A stretch of DNA of 56,158 nucleotides from Silicimonas sp. (GTDB lineage Bacteria > Pseudomonadota > Alphaproteobacteria > Rhodobacterales > Rhodobacteraceae), in NCBI GenBank assembly GCA_022820365.1, contig JAJEFO010000069.1, forward strand, positions 1 to 56,158. The letters run 5' to 3'. Positions 24,389 through 34,140 of the stretch are shown here, in pieces (the stretch's first letter is position 1; every line of letters begins with the position of its first letter). Both the position numbers and the translations under genes were made by a program. The notes beneath the pieces were generated by a model that saw nothing but the letters and a program-made list of their open reading frames with translations, was not told the DNA's origin and ran no database searches.

Positions 24389-25011
24389 CAGCGGTCTTCC
24401 CCGAGTTGGCCGGCCTCCATGGCCGCTTGCTGTGCAGCGTCAGGAATGAGAGGCACTGCGATGGCAATACCCGTGACGGCGGCACGCAGGTAGGCCCAAA
24501 GCTGCAGGCACAGGCGCGCGCACAGCACGCCAAACGCGATCGGAGCCAGCAGCTTGGCGGGCCAGATCGGCAGGCCGACATCCATAGAGCTGTCGCGGCT
24601 CCACATCGGCGCGGCAAAGTCGAAACTTCGCGCAAAATGTGCCCAGCTTCCCCAGACCATGAGCACCATGAACGCAAGAAGCGCCAGGACGAACACGAAC
24701 TCGACGGCGTAGAGCGCCCGTCCGCGGAGCATTCCCACTAGGACATCCATCCGGACATGGGCGCCCTCGCGCTGAACATAGGAGATGCCCATAAAGGCTA
24801 TGAGCGGCATCGCCTGCTCGATCCAGTCGACGTAGCCCGGCAGTGGCTGGTTGAAGCCATTCCGCCCGCCGACCGAAACAACGGCAAGCAGCATGAGGGC
24901 AAAAACCGCGATACCGCTGACAAGCGAAAGCGCGATTTCCAGCTTCAGGAACCGCCGGTCAATCCGGCTGAGGATGCTGTCGTCGGACGCGACTTGCGAA
25001 CCGATTGCCAT
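24388..25011 (-). CDS. dctQ: TRAP transporter small permease (DctQ-like)
   Basis: 207 residues from the ATG at 25011 with four hydrophobic segments. The characteristic internal block is VDWIEQAMPLIAFMGISYVQREGAHVRMDVL. It associates with the large permease in the inner membrane. It lies 71 bp after dctP, separated by a strong hairpin, and is coupled to dctM. The frame is open upstream to 25167, but the chosen Met matches family length. Confidence 0.9.
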   Translation of the reverse strand: MAIGSQVASDDSILSRIDRRFLKLEIALSLVSGIAVFALMLLAVVSVGGRNGFNQPLPGYVDWIEQAMPLIAFMGISYVQREGAHVRMDVLVGMLRGRALYAVEFVFVLALLAFMVLMVWGSWAHFARSFDFAAPMWSRDSSMDVGLPIWPAKLLAPIAFGVLCARLCLQLWAYLRAAVTGIAIAVPLIPDAAQQAAMEAGQLGEDR

Positions 25012-25041
25012 GGACCTTACCTTTTGTCGCCGAGGACAACG

Positions 25042-25064
25042 CCCCGCGCCGCGTTGGCGCGGGG
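25042..25064. terminator. Intercistronic hairpin between dctP and dctQ
   Basis: A perfect 9-bp GC stem CCCCGCGCC / GGCGCGGGG with a 5-nt loop. No U-run follows on the minus strand, so it more likely stabilises the dctP transcript or attenuates read-through than terminates completely. This fits the need for excess binding protein. Confidence 0.65.
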
Positions 25065-25082
25065 TTCTAACGGTCAACGGTC

Positions 25083-26096
25083 TCAGTTCGACTGAGCGAT
25101 CATGCCCGTGACCAGGTCGTACAGCTCCTGTGCCGGAAGACCTCGCGCCGCGTTGCTCTCGATCCAATCGGCTGCGGCCGGCGCGGCGGCTGCAGCCCTG
25201 AATGCTGCAATCTCCTCGTCAGAGAAGGTGATCCGCGAGATGCCGTGCTCATCCAGAGCGGGGCCCCAAGCAGTCATTGTGTTGTTGTTGTAGTTGGCAA
25301 CGTAGTGATCGAGCGCTTCGTCGACCGAGCCGAGAAGCGCCTCGCGCTGCTCCTCCGAAAGTGCGTTGAGCGCGTCGGTATTGACCACAACTGGGCAGTT
25401 CACTGTACCGGGGTTGAGATTCGTGGTCCACCATGTGGCATTCTCGATCGTGCCAAACGACATGTGGGCGTGGGGCGCGAAGCTGACCGCCTTGACGACA
25501 CCGGAATCCAAGGCTTGGCGCACTTCGGTTGCCGACATCGATGTTGGCACTGCGCCGATCTTCTCCAGCGCCTTGCCGATGCCGCCCGTCGCGCGCACTG
25601 CCAGACCTTCGAAATCCGCAAGCGAGGCCGGAGCTTCGCCGGTGCCGATTATGTTGTATTGCGGAAGCGGCGAAGGCATCAGCAGCGTAGCGTTCCAGCG
25701 TCCCAGGTCGGCGACGGCTGCCGGGTGCCGGTAGACGGCCAACGAGAGTTCAATCTCCTGTTCCAGCGAGGAAACGCCGAGAAACGGCAGTTCGAGCACG
25801 GTGATGGTCGGATTCTTGTCGGCATGGTACCCGGCACAGAACTGCGCCATCTCGAACGCGCCGATCGAGATGCCGTCAAGGTTTTCGCGGTTCTTCGACA
25901 GCCCTCCATAAGAAAGGTTCAGCGTAAACTCGCTACCCGTCTTTTCGGCGACAAGTTCAGCCAGCTTTTCGACATGCTCCGTGAAGGCGCGGCGCGCACC
26001 CCACAGCGAGACATTCCATTCCAAGGCCAGTGCCTCGCCTGCAAATGCAACCGTCAATGCGGCGACGCTCACTCGACCAATCAGCTTGTTCATCAT
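25083..26096 (-). CDS. dctP: TRAP transporter substrate-binding protein (DctP-like)
   Basis: 337 residues from ATGATG at 26096, behind a strong AGGAGGAGG. Signal peptide about 1-25 (SVAALTVAFAGEALA, then LEW). The family pattern appears in FEGLAVRATGGIGKALEKIGAVPTSMSATEVRQALDSGVV, with the conserved Arg (in VRATG) that normally contacts the substrate carboxylate. Periplasmic receptor of the operon. The long open frame upstream to 26351 is not used. Confidence 0.92.
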   Translation of the reverse strand: MMNKLIGRVSVAALTVAFAGEALALEWNVSLWGARRAFTEHVEKLAELVAEKTGSEFTLNLSYGGLSKNRENLDGISIGAFEMAQFCAGYHADKNPTITVLELPFLGVSSLEQEIELSLAVYRHPAAVADLGRWNATLLMPSPLPQYNIIGTGEAPASLADFEGLAVRATGGIGKALEKIGAVPTSMSATEVRQALDSGVVKAVSFAPHAHMSFGTIENATWWTTNLNPGTVNCPVVVNTDALNALSEEQREALLGSVDEALDHYVANYNNNTMTAWGPALDEHGISRITFSDEEIAAFRAAAAAPAAADWIESNAARGLPAQELYDLVTGMIAQSN

Positions 26097-26453
26097 TGGA
26101 CCTCCTCCTGTCCTGACACGTTGTTGCATGACCTGAACCTGCACGATTTCGCCGGCAGGGCCAATGAAGGAAATTGCATGGGCCGGGCGGAAGTTCTGGG
26201 AACTTCCGCAACTCCGTGGAGTGCCCGCTGCCAACCAAATTTGCCGATCCCTTCGTTCAACGCGCGCCACCCGAGCACGGGTCTTCTGCACCTCGGAGGT
26301 TGCTGGGTTTCCTGCCGAAGATGGCACGAAAGCGGGCTGAAGCAATTGCAAGTCCCTTCAAGCGCGATTGCCGTGGAAGCACCCGCCCGGCGTTGATCGC
26401 CGCTCCGCCACGCACTACATGAACCCACGCCCAACATGGCAAGGATTCAGTCA
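26097..26453. other. Divergent intergenic region dctP / pepN
   Basis: About 355 bp that must hold both promoters. Only the dctP SD (26101-26109) and an AAGGA before pepN are obvious. No operator or RNA element was recognised. Confidence 0.4.
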
Positions 26454-29051
26454 ATGAACGACAACAGCCCGCAGCCCGTGCGCCTCGCCGATTATCGGTC
26501 GCCATCCTGGCTGGTGGACTCCGTTCATCTGACATTCCTGCTTGATCCGGAAGCAACCCGGGTCACTTCGCGCATCGCGTTCGCACCGAACCCCGAGGCA
26601 AGCGACCGGAACTTTCGCCTCGATGGCGAGGGCCTGCATCTCGTCCGCGCAGCGATCGACGGCGTGCCGGTCCAACCTCGCCTCGATGAACGTGGCCTGA
26701 CCGCGGCCGTGCCGGAACGACCCTTCACGTGGGAATGCGAGGTCGAGATTAACCCGGGTGCCAATACCGAACTTGAAGGCCTGTACCACTCGGACGGGCT
26801 CTTCTGCACACAATGCGAAGCGGAAGGATTCAGGAAGATCACCTACTACCCGGATCGCCCCGACGTCATGGCACCCTTCGACGTTCGCATTGAGTGCGAC
26901 CTTCCCGTTCTGCTCTCGAACGGCAACCATGTCGCGGAAGGCAGCGGCTGGGCAGAGTGGCGCGACCCGTGGCCAAAGCCGTCATATCTATTTGCGTTGG
27001 TTGCAGGAAAGCTTGTCGCGCATCGTGGCCAGCATCGGACCCCAGATGGCCGCAATATCAACCTCAACATCTGGGTCCGACCTGGCGACGAACACCGCTG
27101 CGCCCACGCGCTGGACAGCCTCAAGCGCGCGATGAAATGGGATGAACGCGCCTATGGCCGTATCTATGACCTTGACGTCTTCAACCTGGTCGCTGTCGAC
27201 AACTTCAATGCCGGTGCAATGGAGAACAAGGGGCTCAACATATTCAATTCGAAATACGTCCTTGCCTCGCCCGAAACCGCAACCGACCGCGACTACGAAG
27301 CGATCGAGAGCATCGTTGCACACGAGTACTTCCACAACTGGACCGGCAACCGTATCACTTGCCGCGACTGGTTCCAGCTTTGCCTCAAGGAAGGGTTGAC
27401 GGTGTTTCGGGACCAACAGTTCACCGAGGACATGAGAGGCCGGGCCGTCAAGCGCATAGACGATGTCATGGCATTGCGCACACGGCAGTTCAGGGAGGAC
27501 AACGGCCCGCTTGCGCATCCCGTTCGGCCGGAAAGCTACATCGAGATCAACAATTTCTACACCGCAACCGTCTACGAAAAGGGCGCCGAGGTCATTCGCA
27601 TGCTGAAGGCGCTTGTGGGCGACGCGGCCTACGAAGAGGCGCTTCAGACGTATTTCGAGCGCCATGACGGCCAGGCCGCTACGGTCGATGACTTCTTCGC
27701 CTGCTTCACGGAAGTCGCGGGCAATGAACTGGACGGCTTCGAACGCTGGTGGGACCAGTCCGGTACGCCCCGCATTGCCGTCGCCAGTCATTTGGAAGGC
27801 GACCGCCTCAATCTGACGCTCCGCCAACGTACGCCGCCCACCCCCGGCCAATCGACGAAGCGTCCATTCCGGATTCCCCTTGCAGTCGGTGTGCTGGGGC
27901 AGGACGGCAAGCAACTCGCTGACACCGAAATACTGGATCTCAAGTCGGAACTGGGAAGCTGGATCTTCGTTCCTGGAAAGGGCTGGGAGGAAACTGACGC
28001 CCATCTGGACGGCCCGGTGGCCAGTACGGATGATGCGCATGTCCTCTCGATAAACCGCGACTTTTCGGCGCCGGTGATCCTGGAGCGGCAGATGTCCGAA
28101 GCCGAGCGCCTGACAATCCTTGCGCACGACCCGGACCTGTTCAACCGCTGGGAAGCCGGACGGCTGCTGGCCAAGGACGAACTCGCCAGGATGGTGACAA
28201 TCGGCTCGCAGCCGGGACGCGACTACATCGACGCTCTCGGGCAGCTTCTGTCAAACGACTCGCTTGATCCCGCCTTCCGCGCGGCTGCGCTCGACCTTCC
28301 GTCGGAAGAAGACCTCCTCCGCGCGATCCGCGACGACGGCCAGGTTCCGGATCCGATGCGCATCCATGACTGCCGCCAGTCGATGCGGACGGTCATTGCC
28401 GAACATCTCCACGCCACCTTCGTCCGGCTGTTTCAGGAGATGGAAGTGCCGGGTCCGTATCGCCCCGATCCGAAGGATGCCGGCCGGCGGGCGTTGCGCC
28501 TCGCCGCGCTTTCGGCACTGGTGCGCGTGGAAGGACCTGAACTCGCACGTGAAGTCTATGCCGAAGCGAGCAACATGACGGAGACGCTCGGAGCGCTGCG
28601 AACGCTGGTGCGAGCCGGCGACGCAAGCAAGGAACTTGCCGCCTTCTTCGAGCGCTGGAAGGGCGACCCGAATGTCCTGGACAAGTGGTTCTCAATCCAG
28701 ATTCTTGAGGCCGGGCCTGACGCGGCGCTCACCGCCGCCAAGGAGCTTTCCGAGCACTCGCAGTTCAACTGGAAGACGCCCAATCGCTTTCGGGCCGTCA
28801 TCGGCGTCTTCGCCGCGACATTGTCCGCGTTCCACCACCCGTCGGGTGCAGGCTACGAATTGACCGTCGACTGGCTCGCCAGACTTGACCCGGTGAATCC
28901 CCAAATTGCCGCACGCACGGCCACCGCGTTCGAAACCAGGAATCTCTTCGACGAAGAACGTCAGCGCATGATGGCCCAAGCCCTGAAGCGCCTCCTCACG
29001 AACCCCAGCCGGGACCTCGGAGAGATCGTGTCCAGGATTCTCGACGGGTGA
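26454..29051 (+). CDS. pepN: Aminopeptidase N (M1 family)
   Basis: 865 residues, like E. coli PepN (870). The start at 26454 (MNDNSPQPVRLADY) is preferred over the ATG at 26436 because AAGGA stands 7 nt upstream and the N-terminus matches the family. Exopeptidase motif GAMENKG, zinc site HEYFH with the downstream Glu in LKEGLTVF, then the catalytic Tyr region (NNFYTATVYEKGAEVIRML) and a C-terminal helical domain. Cytosolic turnover of peptides. Single gene, divergent from the TRAP operon. Confidence 0.95.
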   Translation: MNDNSPQPVRLADYRSPSWLVDSVHLTFLLDPEATRVTSRIAFAPNPEASDRNFRLDGEGLHLVRAAIDGVPVQPRLDERGLTAAVPERPFTWECEVEINPGANTELEGLYHSDGLFCTQCEAEGFRKITYYPDRPDVMAPFDVRIECDLPVLLSNGNHVAEGSGWAEWRDPWPKPSYLFALVAGKLVAHRGQHRTPDGRNINLNIWVRPGDEHRCAHALDSLKRAMKWDERAYGRIYDLDVFNLVAVDNFNAGAMENKGLNIFNSKYVLASPETATDRDYEAIESIVAHEYFHNWTGNRITCRDWFQLCLKEGLTVFRDQQFTEDMRGRAVKRIDDVMALRTRQFREDNGPLAHPVRPESYIEINNFYTATVYEKGAEVIRMLKALVGDAAYEEALQTYFERHDGQAATVDDFFACFTEVAGNELDGFERWWDQSGTPRIAVASHLEGDRLNLTLRQRTPPTPGQSTKRPFRIPLAVGVLGQDGKQLADTEILDLKSELGSWIFVPGKGWEETDAHLDGPVASTDDAHVLSINRDFSAPVILERQMSEAERLTILAHDPDLFNRWEAGRLLAKDELARMVTIGSQPGRDYIDALGQLLSNDSLDPAFRAAALDLPSEEDLLRAIRDDGQVPDPMRIHDCRQSMRTVIAEHLHATFVRLFQEMEVPGPYRPDPKDAGRRALRLAALSALVRVEGPELAREVYAEASNMTETLGALRTLVRAGDASKELAAFFERWKGDPNVLDKWFSIQILEAGPDAALTAAKELSEHSQFNWKTPNRFRAVIGVFAATLSAFHHPSGAGYELTVDWLARLDPVNPQIAARTATAFETRNLFDEERQRMMAQALKRLLTNPSRDLGEIVSRILDG

Positions 29052-29234
29052 CCCGCTCGCCAACATGTCCGTTTCACATCCTTGTCATGCTCAGCTGATT
29101 GTGGAGTGCGAGGTGAGAATCGTGTATTCGGGCAGAAAATTCGCCAGTCCCGATGCACTCCGACTGGGAGCAGCGCAATGCCTGTGGCAAAACGCGTCAA
29201 GATTCCGTTGCGGAAGTCAGGTTGAAGGCCGGAC

Positions 29235-30095
29235 ATGAAGGAACGCCTTGATCCCCTCATAGCAGAGCGCGCTCCGTGGCTCTTCCGGGATACACGGATT
29301 TCCACTCTGTCCCGACGCATTCTCATGTCGCTTCTGAGCTACCAAAGGACCGTCACGCTCGGTGAACTCTATGACCCCTGGCCGGCGAAGCGAATCATGC
29401 ATCACGTGGCCGGACTTCTTGCCCGCGACCTCGAAGTTGCTGGCCTCGACAACCTTCCGCGGCACGGCCCGGCGCTGATCGTTGCCAACCACCCGACCGG
29501 CATCGCGGACGGGATCATGTTGTATCACTCGATCTCCCCGATTCGGCCTGACCTCTTCATCTACACGAATTCGGACATCCTGCGCCTGCTGCCGCAGTTT
29601 CAGTGCATGATCGCCCCAGTCGAGTGGCGCATCGACAAGAGAACCCGCGCCAAAACCCGAGAAACCCTGGAATACACCCGTACGGCGATCAATGCCGGCC
29701 GCATCGGCGTAATCTTCCCGTCGGGGCGTCTCGCAAAGCGTCGCGGGCTGAGGCTCCACGAGCGTGACTGGATGCCTTCAGCGGCCATGATCGCACGCAA
29801 GTTCAACCTGCCCGTGATACCGCTGCACATCCGTGCTCGGAATTCCGCGCTCTTCTATCTCTTCGACTTCATTCACCCGACGCTCCGCGACATCACCCTG
29901 TTCTACGAGACCCTCAACAAGGACCGTCAGCCCTATCGCTTGAGGATCGGCGAGCCGATCTCGCCCGCCGCCCTGCCGGAAAAGTCGGAAGAGGCAATCG
30001 AAGTCATGAAGAAGGCGACGCTGGCGCTTGGCGGGCGCCATGCTCCGACCGTGTCGCTTGTGCAGAGCACCCGGTTTCCGACTTGGGTTCGATGA
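29235..30095 (+). CDS. PlsC-like lysophospholipid acyltransferase family protein
   Basis: 286 residues. The acyltransferase block I is IVANHPTGIADGIM, where five residues separate His and Asp rather than the usual four. Later blocks include GRIGVIFPSGRLAKRRG (block III-like) and NLPVIPLHIRARNS (block IV-like). Probably transfers acyl chains to a glycerophosphate or related lysolipid at the membrane face. It stands alone between pepN and gatB on the same strand. Whether it is PlsC proper or a paralogue cannot be decided. Confidence 0.75.
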   Translation: MKERLDPLIAERAPWLFRDTRISTLSRRILMSLLSYQRTVTLGELYDPWPAKRIMHHVAGLLARDLEVAGLDNLPRHGPALIVANHPTGIADGIMLYHSISPIRPDLFIYTNSDILRLLPQFQCMIAPVEWRIDKRTRAKTRETLEYTRTAINAGRIGVIFPSGRLAKRRGLRLHERDWMPSAAMIARKFNLPVIPLHIRARNSALFYLFDFIHPTLRDITLFYETLNKDRQPYRLRIGEPISPAALPEKSEEAIEVMKKATLALGGRHAPTVSLVQSTRFPTWVR

Positions 30096-30275
30096 ACCGC
30101 CTGTCCGCTCCTGGTTCCGCCGACACATTTCACGCACCCAAATGCACCAGAATGCGTAGCTGTTGGAATTGACCCGGTTCTTGCCGTTGGGGACATTCAG
30201 CCTTCATTCCAGCTTGAAGGCCTGGTCGACGTTTCCTAGAACGCATTTGGATTCATGTCCGAGGACGCATGAAAG

Positions 30276-31787
30276 ATGCTTGACCTGACCTACGACTCTC
30301 CAAACCCCAAGGTCATAGTCGGAAATACCGGACCCTGGGAAATCGTGATCGGACTTGAGGTCCATGCACAGGTTGCATCGACCTCGAAGCTCTTTTCCGA
30401 CGCCTCGACCGAATTCGGAGCTGAGCCGAACTCGAACGTTTCATTCGTCGACGCCGCAATGCCGGGCATGCTGCCAGTCATAAACGAGTTCTGCGTGGCA
30501 CAGGCTGTGCGTACCGGCCTCGGTCTCAACGCCAAGATCAACCTTGTGAGCGCCTTCGACCGCAAGAACTACTTCTATCCCGACTTGCCTCAAGGGTACC
30601 AGATCAGCCAGCTCTACCATCCGATTATCGGGGAGGGAGAGGTGCTTGTCGATGTCGCACCGGGGATTGCCCGAAAGGTGCGCATCGAGCGCATTCACCT
30701 CGAACAGGATGCCGGGAAGTCCATTCACGACATGGATCCGGAGTCTTCCTTCGTGGATCTAAACCGGACCGGCGTAGCCTTGATGGAAATCGTATCAAGA
30801 CCGGATGTGCGCGGCCCCGAGGAGGCCGCCGCCTATGTCGGAAAGCTGCGCCAGATCCTGCGCTACCTCGGCACCTGTGACGGCAACATGCAGAACGGCA
30901 ATCTCCGCGCCGACGTCAACATCAGCGTGTGCCGCCCCGGCGACCATGAAACCTACCTGGATTCCGGGGATCACGATGTCCTTGGCACACGGTGCGAAAT
31001 CAAGAACATGAATTCGATGCGCTTCATTCAGCAGGCAATCGAGTTCGAAGCCCGTCGCCAGATTCGAATCCTGGAAGACGGCGGCAGCGTCGAGCAGGAA
31101 ACGCGACTCTACGATCCTGACAAGGGCGAAACCAGGTCCATGCGCTCGAAGGAAGAGGCCCATGACTACCGCTACTTCCCCTGCCCCGATCTCCTGCCGC
31201 TTGAGATTGAGCAGTCATGGGTCGACAGCATCAAGGAAACGCTGCCCGAGCTTCCCGACGCAAAGAAAGCTCGATTCATCGCTGAGTACGGCATGACCGA
31301 ATACGATGCTGGCGTCCTGACGGCGGACGTGGATTCGGCCACTTATTTTGAAGAGGTGGCCAAGGGTCGCGACGGAAAGTCGGCGGCAAACTGGGTGATC
31401 AACGAACTCTTCGGCCGCCTCAAGAAGCACGACCTCGACATATCCGATAGCCCGGTCTCGGCGGCACAGCTCGGATCCATTCTCGACCTGATCGGAAAGG
31501 GAGACATCTCGGGGAAGATCGCAAAGAACCTATTCGACATTGTATGGTCAGATGGCGGAGATCCGGCCGAAGTCGTGGCAGCCCGCGGCATGAAGCAGGT
31601 TACCGATATCGGGGCAATCGAAGAGGTCGTGGACAATGTCATTGCAGACAATCCCGACCAGGTTGAAAAGGCCAAGGACAACCCAAAGCTTGCTGGCTGG
31701 TTTGTCGGCCAAGTCATGAAGGCTACGGCCGGCAAGGCGAATCCAAAGGCGGTGAACGAACTGGTCACGAAGAAGCTCGGTCTGTAG
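30276..31787 (+). CDS. gatB: Aspartyl/glutamyl-tRNA(Asn/Gln) amidotransferase subunit B
   Basis: 503 residues, normal for GatB. The N-terminal cradle domain has [21 protein letters not shown] and [28 protein letters not shown] and RCEIKNMNS follow. The C-terminal YqeY-like tail ([24 protein letters not shown]) is complete. With GatA and GatC (not in this window) it amidates Glu-tRNA(Gln) and Asp-tRNA(Asn). Orphan gatB is frequent in alphaproteobacteria. Confidence 0.96.
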   Translation: MLDLTYDSPNPKVIVGNTGPWEIVIGLEVHAQVASTSKLFSDASTEFGAEPNSNVSFVDAAMPGMLPVINEFCVAQAVRTGLGLNAKINLVSAFDRKNYFYPDLPQGYQISQLYHPIIGEGEVLVDVAPGIARKVRIERIHLEQDAGKSIHDMDPESSFVDLNRTGVALMEIVSRPDVRGPEEAAAYVGKLRQILRYLGTCDGNMQNGNLRADVNISVCRPGDHETYLDSGDHDVLGTRCEIKNMNSMRFIQQAIEFEARRQIRILEDGGSVEQETRLYDPDKGETRSMRSKEEAHDYRYFPCPDLLPLEIEQSWVDSIKETLPELPDAKKARFIAEYGMTEYDAGVLTADVDSATYFEEVAKGRDGKSAANWVINELFGRLKKHDLDISDSPVSAAQLGSILDLIGKGDISGKIAKNLFDIVWSDGGDPAEVVAARGMKQVTDIGAIEEVVDNVIADNPDQVEKAKDNPKLAGWFVGQVMKATAGKANPKAVNELVTKKLGL

Positions 31788-31844
31788 CAAGCTGGCGGGA
31801 GTCGCATTGCACGGCACCGCACCAACCAGTCCCCAATGCCCTGC

Positions 31845-32111
31845 CTAATCCTCGATCTTGAGCGCGAGCGCATGAATGCGGCCGATCAGGTCAGGTCCCA
31901 AGGCCTCGTGAACAGCTCGATGCCGCGCAATCCGGCTTTGCCCCTTGAACACATCTGACGCGATCCTAACCCTGAAATGGCTCTGCCCGCCCTCCTGGTA
32001 ACCAGCATGGCCGCGATGGCTTTCGCTTTCGTCCACGACCTCAAGTGCGCGCGGCGCGAACGCAGCTGCAAGCTTTTGGCGAATTTCGTCCTCAACACGC
32101 ATTTTTGACAT
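31845..32111 (-). CDS. BolA-family protein
   Basis: 88 residues. The true start is the ATG at 32111 (MSKMRVEDEIRQKL) with GAAGAGG upstream. BolA pattern: VVDESESHRGHAG, SHFRVRIASDVFKGQSRIARHRAVHEAL, with the conserved His ligand. Acts with a monothiol glutaredoxin in iron-sulfur or iron signalling. Convergent with gatB and divergent from the DnaJ-like gene. Confidence 0.9.
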   Translation of the reverse strand: MSKMRVEDEIRQKLAAAFAPRALEVVDESESHRGHAGYQEGGQSHFRVRIASDVFKGQSRIARHRAVHEALGPDLIGRIHALALKIED

Positions 32112-32177
32112 TTGCCTCTTCAATCTGCTGGCCGAGAAGTTAAACTCTCCGGTCCGAGTCGGAAAGGCAGACGGCGC

Positions 32178-32810
32178 ATGGCCAAGGATCCGTTTGGATT
32201 TGATCTCAGCGTGTCTACGGACAAGAAGAAGCGTTCGCGAACGCGACGCGGCATGTCGGGCGCATTTGAGACGTCGACCCGACAGTGCCAGCACGCCGGA
32301 TGCACGAACACGGGGAAGTATCGCGCGCCCAAGTCCCCGGATGATCTCGACGAGTACTACTGGTTCTGCAAGGAGCATGTGCGGGAATACAACCTGAAGT
32401 GGAATTTCTTTCACGGGCACACCGAGGAAGAGCTGGCCCAGCAGATTGACAGGGATCGGGTCTGGGAACGCGAAACCAAGCCGTTCGGCAAGGATGGCGA
32501 GGAGGCCCGCGCGTGGTCGCGGCTCGGGGTTGACGACCCGCATCAGATCCTGGGCGAAAACGCCACGCAGAACCCCGGGAAATCGATCACGGGATCACGA
32601 AGGCTCCTCCCGACAGAGCGGCGCGCACTGGATATCCTCGATGCGAAGGATCATTGGACCAAGGCCGAAATTCGCAAATCTTACAAGGCATTGATAAAGA
32701 TTCTTCATCCTGACATGAACGGCGGCGACCGAGGCCACGAAGAGCAGCTCTCGGAGGTCGTCTGGGCTTGGGACCAGATCAAGGACAGCAGGAACTTCCA
32801 GGGCAAGTAG
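32178..32810 (+). CDS. DnaJ-domain (J-domain) protein
   Basis: 210 residues from the ATG at 32178. The N-terminal half has a Cys/His-containing segment ([15 protein letters not shown], then [11 protein letters not shown]), a possible metal site. The J domain lies at about 145-205 ([23 protein letters not shown]) with the HPD motif in [10 protein letters not shown]. Co-chaperone for an Hsp70. It precedes cobS, an association often seen in alphaproteobacteria. Confidence 0.88.
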   Translation: MAKDPFGFDLSVSTDKKKRSRTRRGMSGAFETSTRQCQHAGCTNTGKYRAPKSPDDLDEYYWFCKEHVREYNLKWNFFHGHTEEELAQQIDRDRVWERETKPFGKDGEEARAWSRLGVDDPHQILGENATQNPGKSITGSRRLLPTERRALDILDAKDHWTKAEIRKSYKALIKILHPDMNGGDRGHEEQLSEVVWAWDQIKDSRNFQGK

Positions 32811-32988
32811 GCGATCCGGCGGTATCCGGCGCGGTGCCAGCCGCACGCGCTTGGGCCAGGGAACAGCTTGCTGCCACATCACTTCCTGGACGTGCTTCGC
32901 GACAGCAGGGTTTTCCTTGCACCTGTCACCGGAATGGGGCACGTCAGGGTTCGACCAAGTCTCACCCCGCAAGCAAAAGAGAAGCGCC

Positions 32989-33975
32989 ATGGATTATCGC
33001 CTGTTGGACGCGGATGCCAAGCCGACCGAAGAAATCGACGTCCGAGAGGCCTTCGGCATCGACTCTGACATGAAGGTAAGGGGGTTTGCCGAGCCGAGCG
33101 ACCGCGTTCCCGTTCTTGATCCGACCTACAAGTTCGACCCGGACACGACTCTCGCGATCCTGGCCGGCTTCCAGTACAATCGGCGCGTCATCATTCAAGG
33201 CTATCACGGCACCGGAAAATCCACCCATATCGAGCAGGTGGCGACCCGGCTCAACTGGTCCTGCATCCGTGTCAATCTCGACAGCCACATCAGCCGGATC
33301 GATCTCATCGGAAAGGACGCGATCAAGATCCGGGACGGCGTGCAGGTCACCCAGTTTCAGGAGGGAATCCTGCCTTGGGCGCTGCGCAACCCTACGGCCA
33401 TCGTCTTCGACGAATACGACGCGGGCCGCGCGGACGTCATGTTCGTGATTCAGCGGGTCCTGGAATCAGACGGCAAGCTCACGCTTCTCGACCAGAACGA
33501 AATCATTACGCCACACCCGTCTTTCAGGCTGTTCGCGACCGCGAACACCGTGGGGCTCGGCGACACGACCGGGCTCTATCACGGCGTCCAGCAGATCAAC
33601 CAGGCGCAGATGGACCGCTGGTCGCTGGTCGTCACGCTGAACTACCTGAGTCATGACGCCGAAACCGCGATCGTGCTCTCGAAGGCTCCGCACTACAACA
33701 ACGCGAAGGGCCGCAAGACGATTGGCCAGATGGTTACCGTCGCTGACCTGACGAGAACGGCATTCATGAACGGAGATCTGTCGACCGTCATGAGCCCGCG
33801 GACCGTGATCAACTGGGCACTCAACGCCGAGATTTTCCGCCATGTCGGCTATGCATTCCGCCTGACTTTCCTAAACAAGTGCGATGAGCTGGAGCGCCAG
33901 ACCGTCGCGGAATTCTACCAGCGCTGCTTTGACGAAGAACTGCCGGAAAGCGCTGCAAGCGTGGCGGTCCCGTGA
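32989..33975 (+). CDS. cobS: Cobaltochelatase subunit CobS (AAA+ ATPase)
   Basis: 328 residues from the ATG at 32989. MoxR-type AAA+ protein: Walker [10 protein letters not shown], Walker [11 protein letters not shown], sensor region [12 protein letters not shown]. It pairs with CobT, and with CobN encoded elsewhere inserts cobalt into hydrogenobyrinate a,c-diamide in aerobic B12 synthesis. cobT follows on the same strand after 165 bp. Confidence 0.95.
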   Translation: MDYRLLDADAKPTEEIDVREAFGIDSDMKVRGFAEPSDRVPVLDPTYKFDPDTTLAILAGFQYNRRVIIQGYHGTGKSTHIEQVATRLNWSCIRVNLDSHISRIDLIGKDAIKIRDGVQVTQFQEGILPWALRNPTAIVFDEYDAGRADVMFVIQRVLESDGKLTLLDQNEIITPHPSFRLFATANTVGLGDTTGLYHGVQQINQAQMDRWSLVVTLNYLSHDAETAIVLSKAPHYNNAKGRKTIGQMVTVADLTRTAFMNGDLSTVMSPRTVINWALNAEIFRHVGYAFRLTFLNKCDELERQTVAEFYQRCFDEELPESAASVAVP

Positions 33976-34140
33976 TCCGGCGGTCAAGCGGCAATCCCAT
34001 CGATCGCACCCCGTCACGGGAGCCAGGAGCAATGCCGGTCCCACTACATGCCGGATTGCCGCCGGATCTGCCGCACTCGAACCTGAGCGCTTCGGGACCC
34101 GCAGAATGTCCCGACGCGACGTTTGGCAATTGACGCGCCC

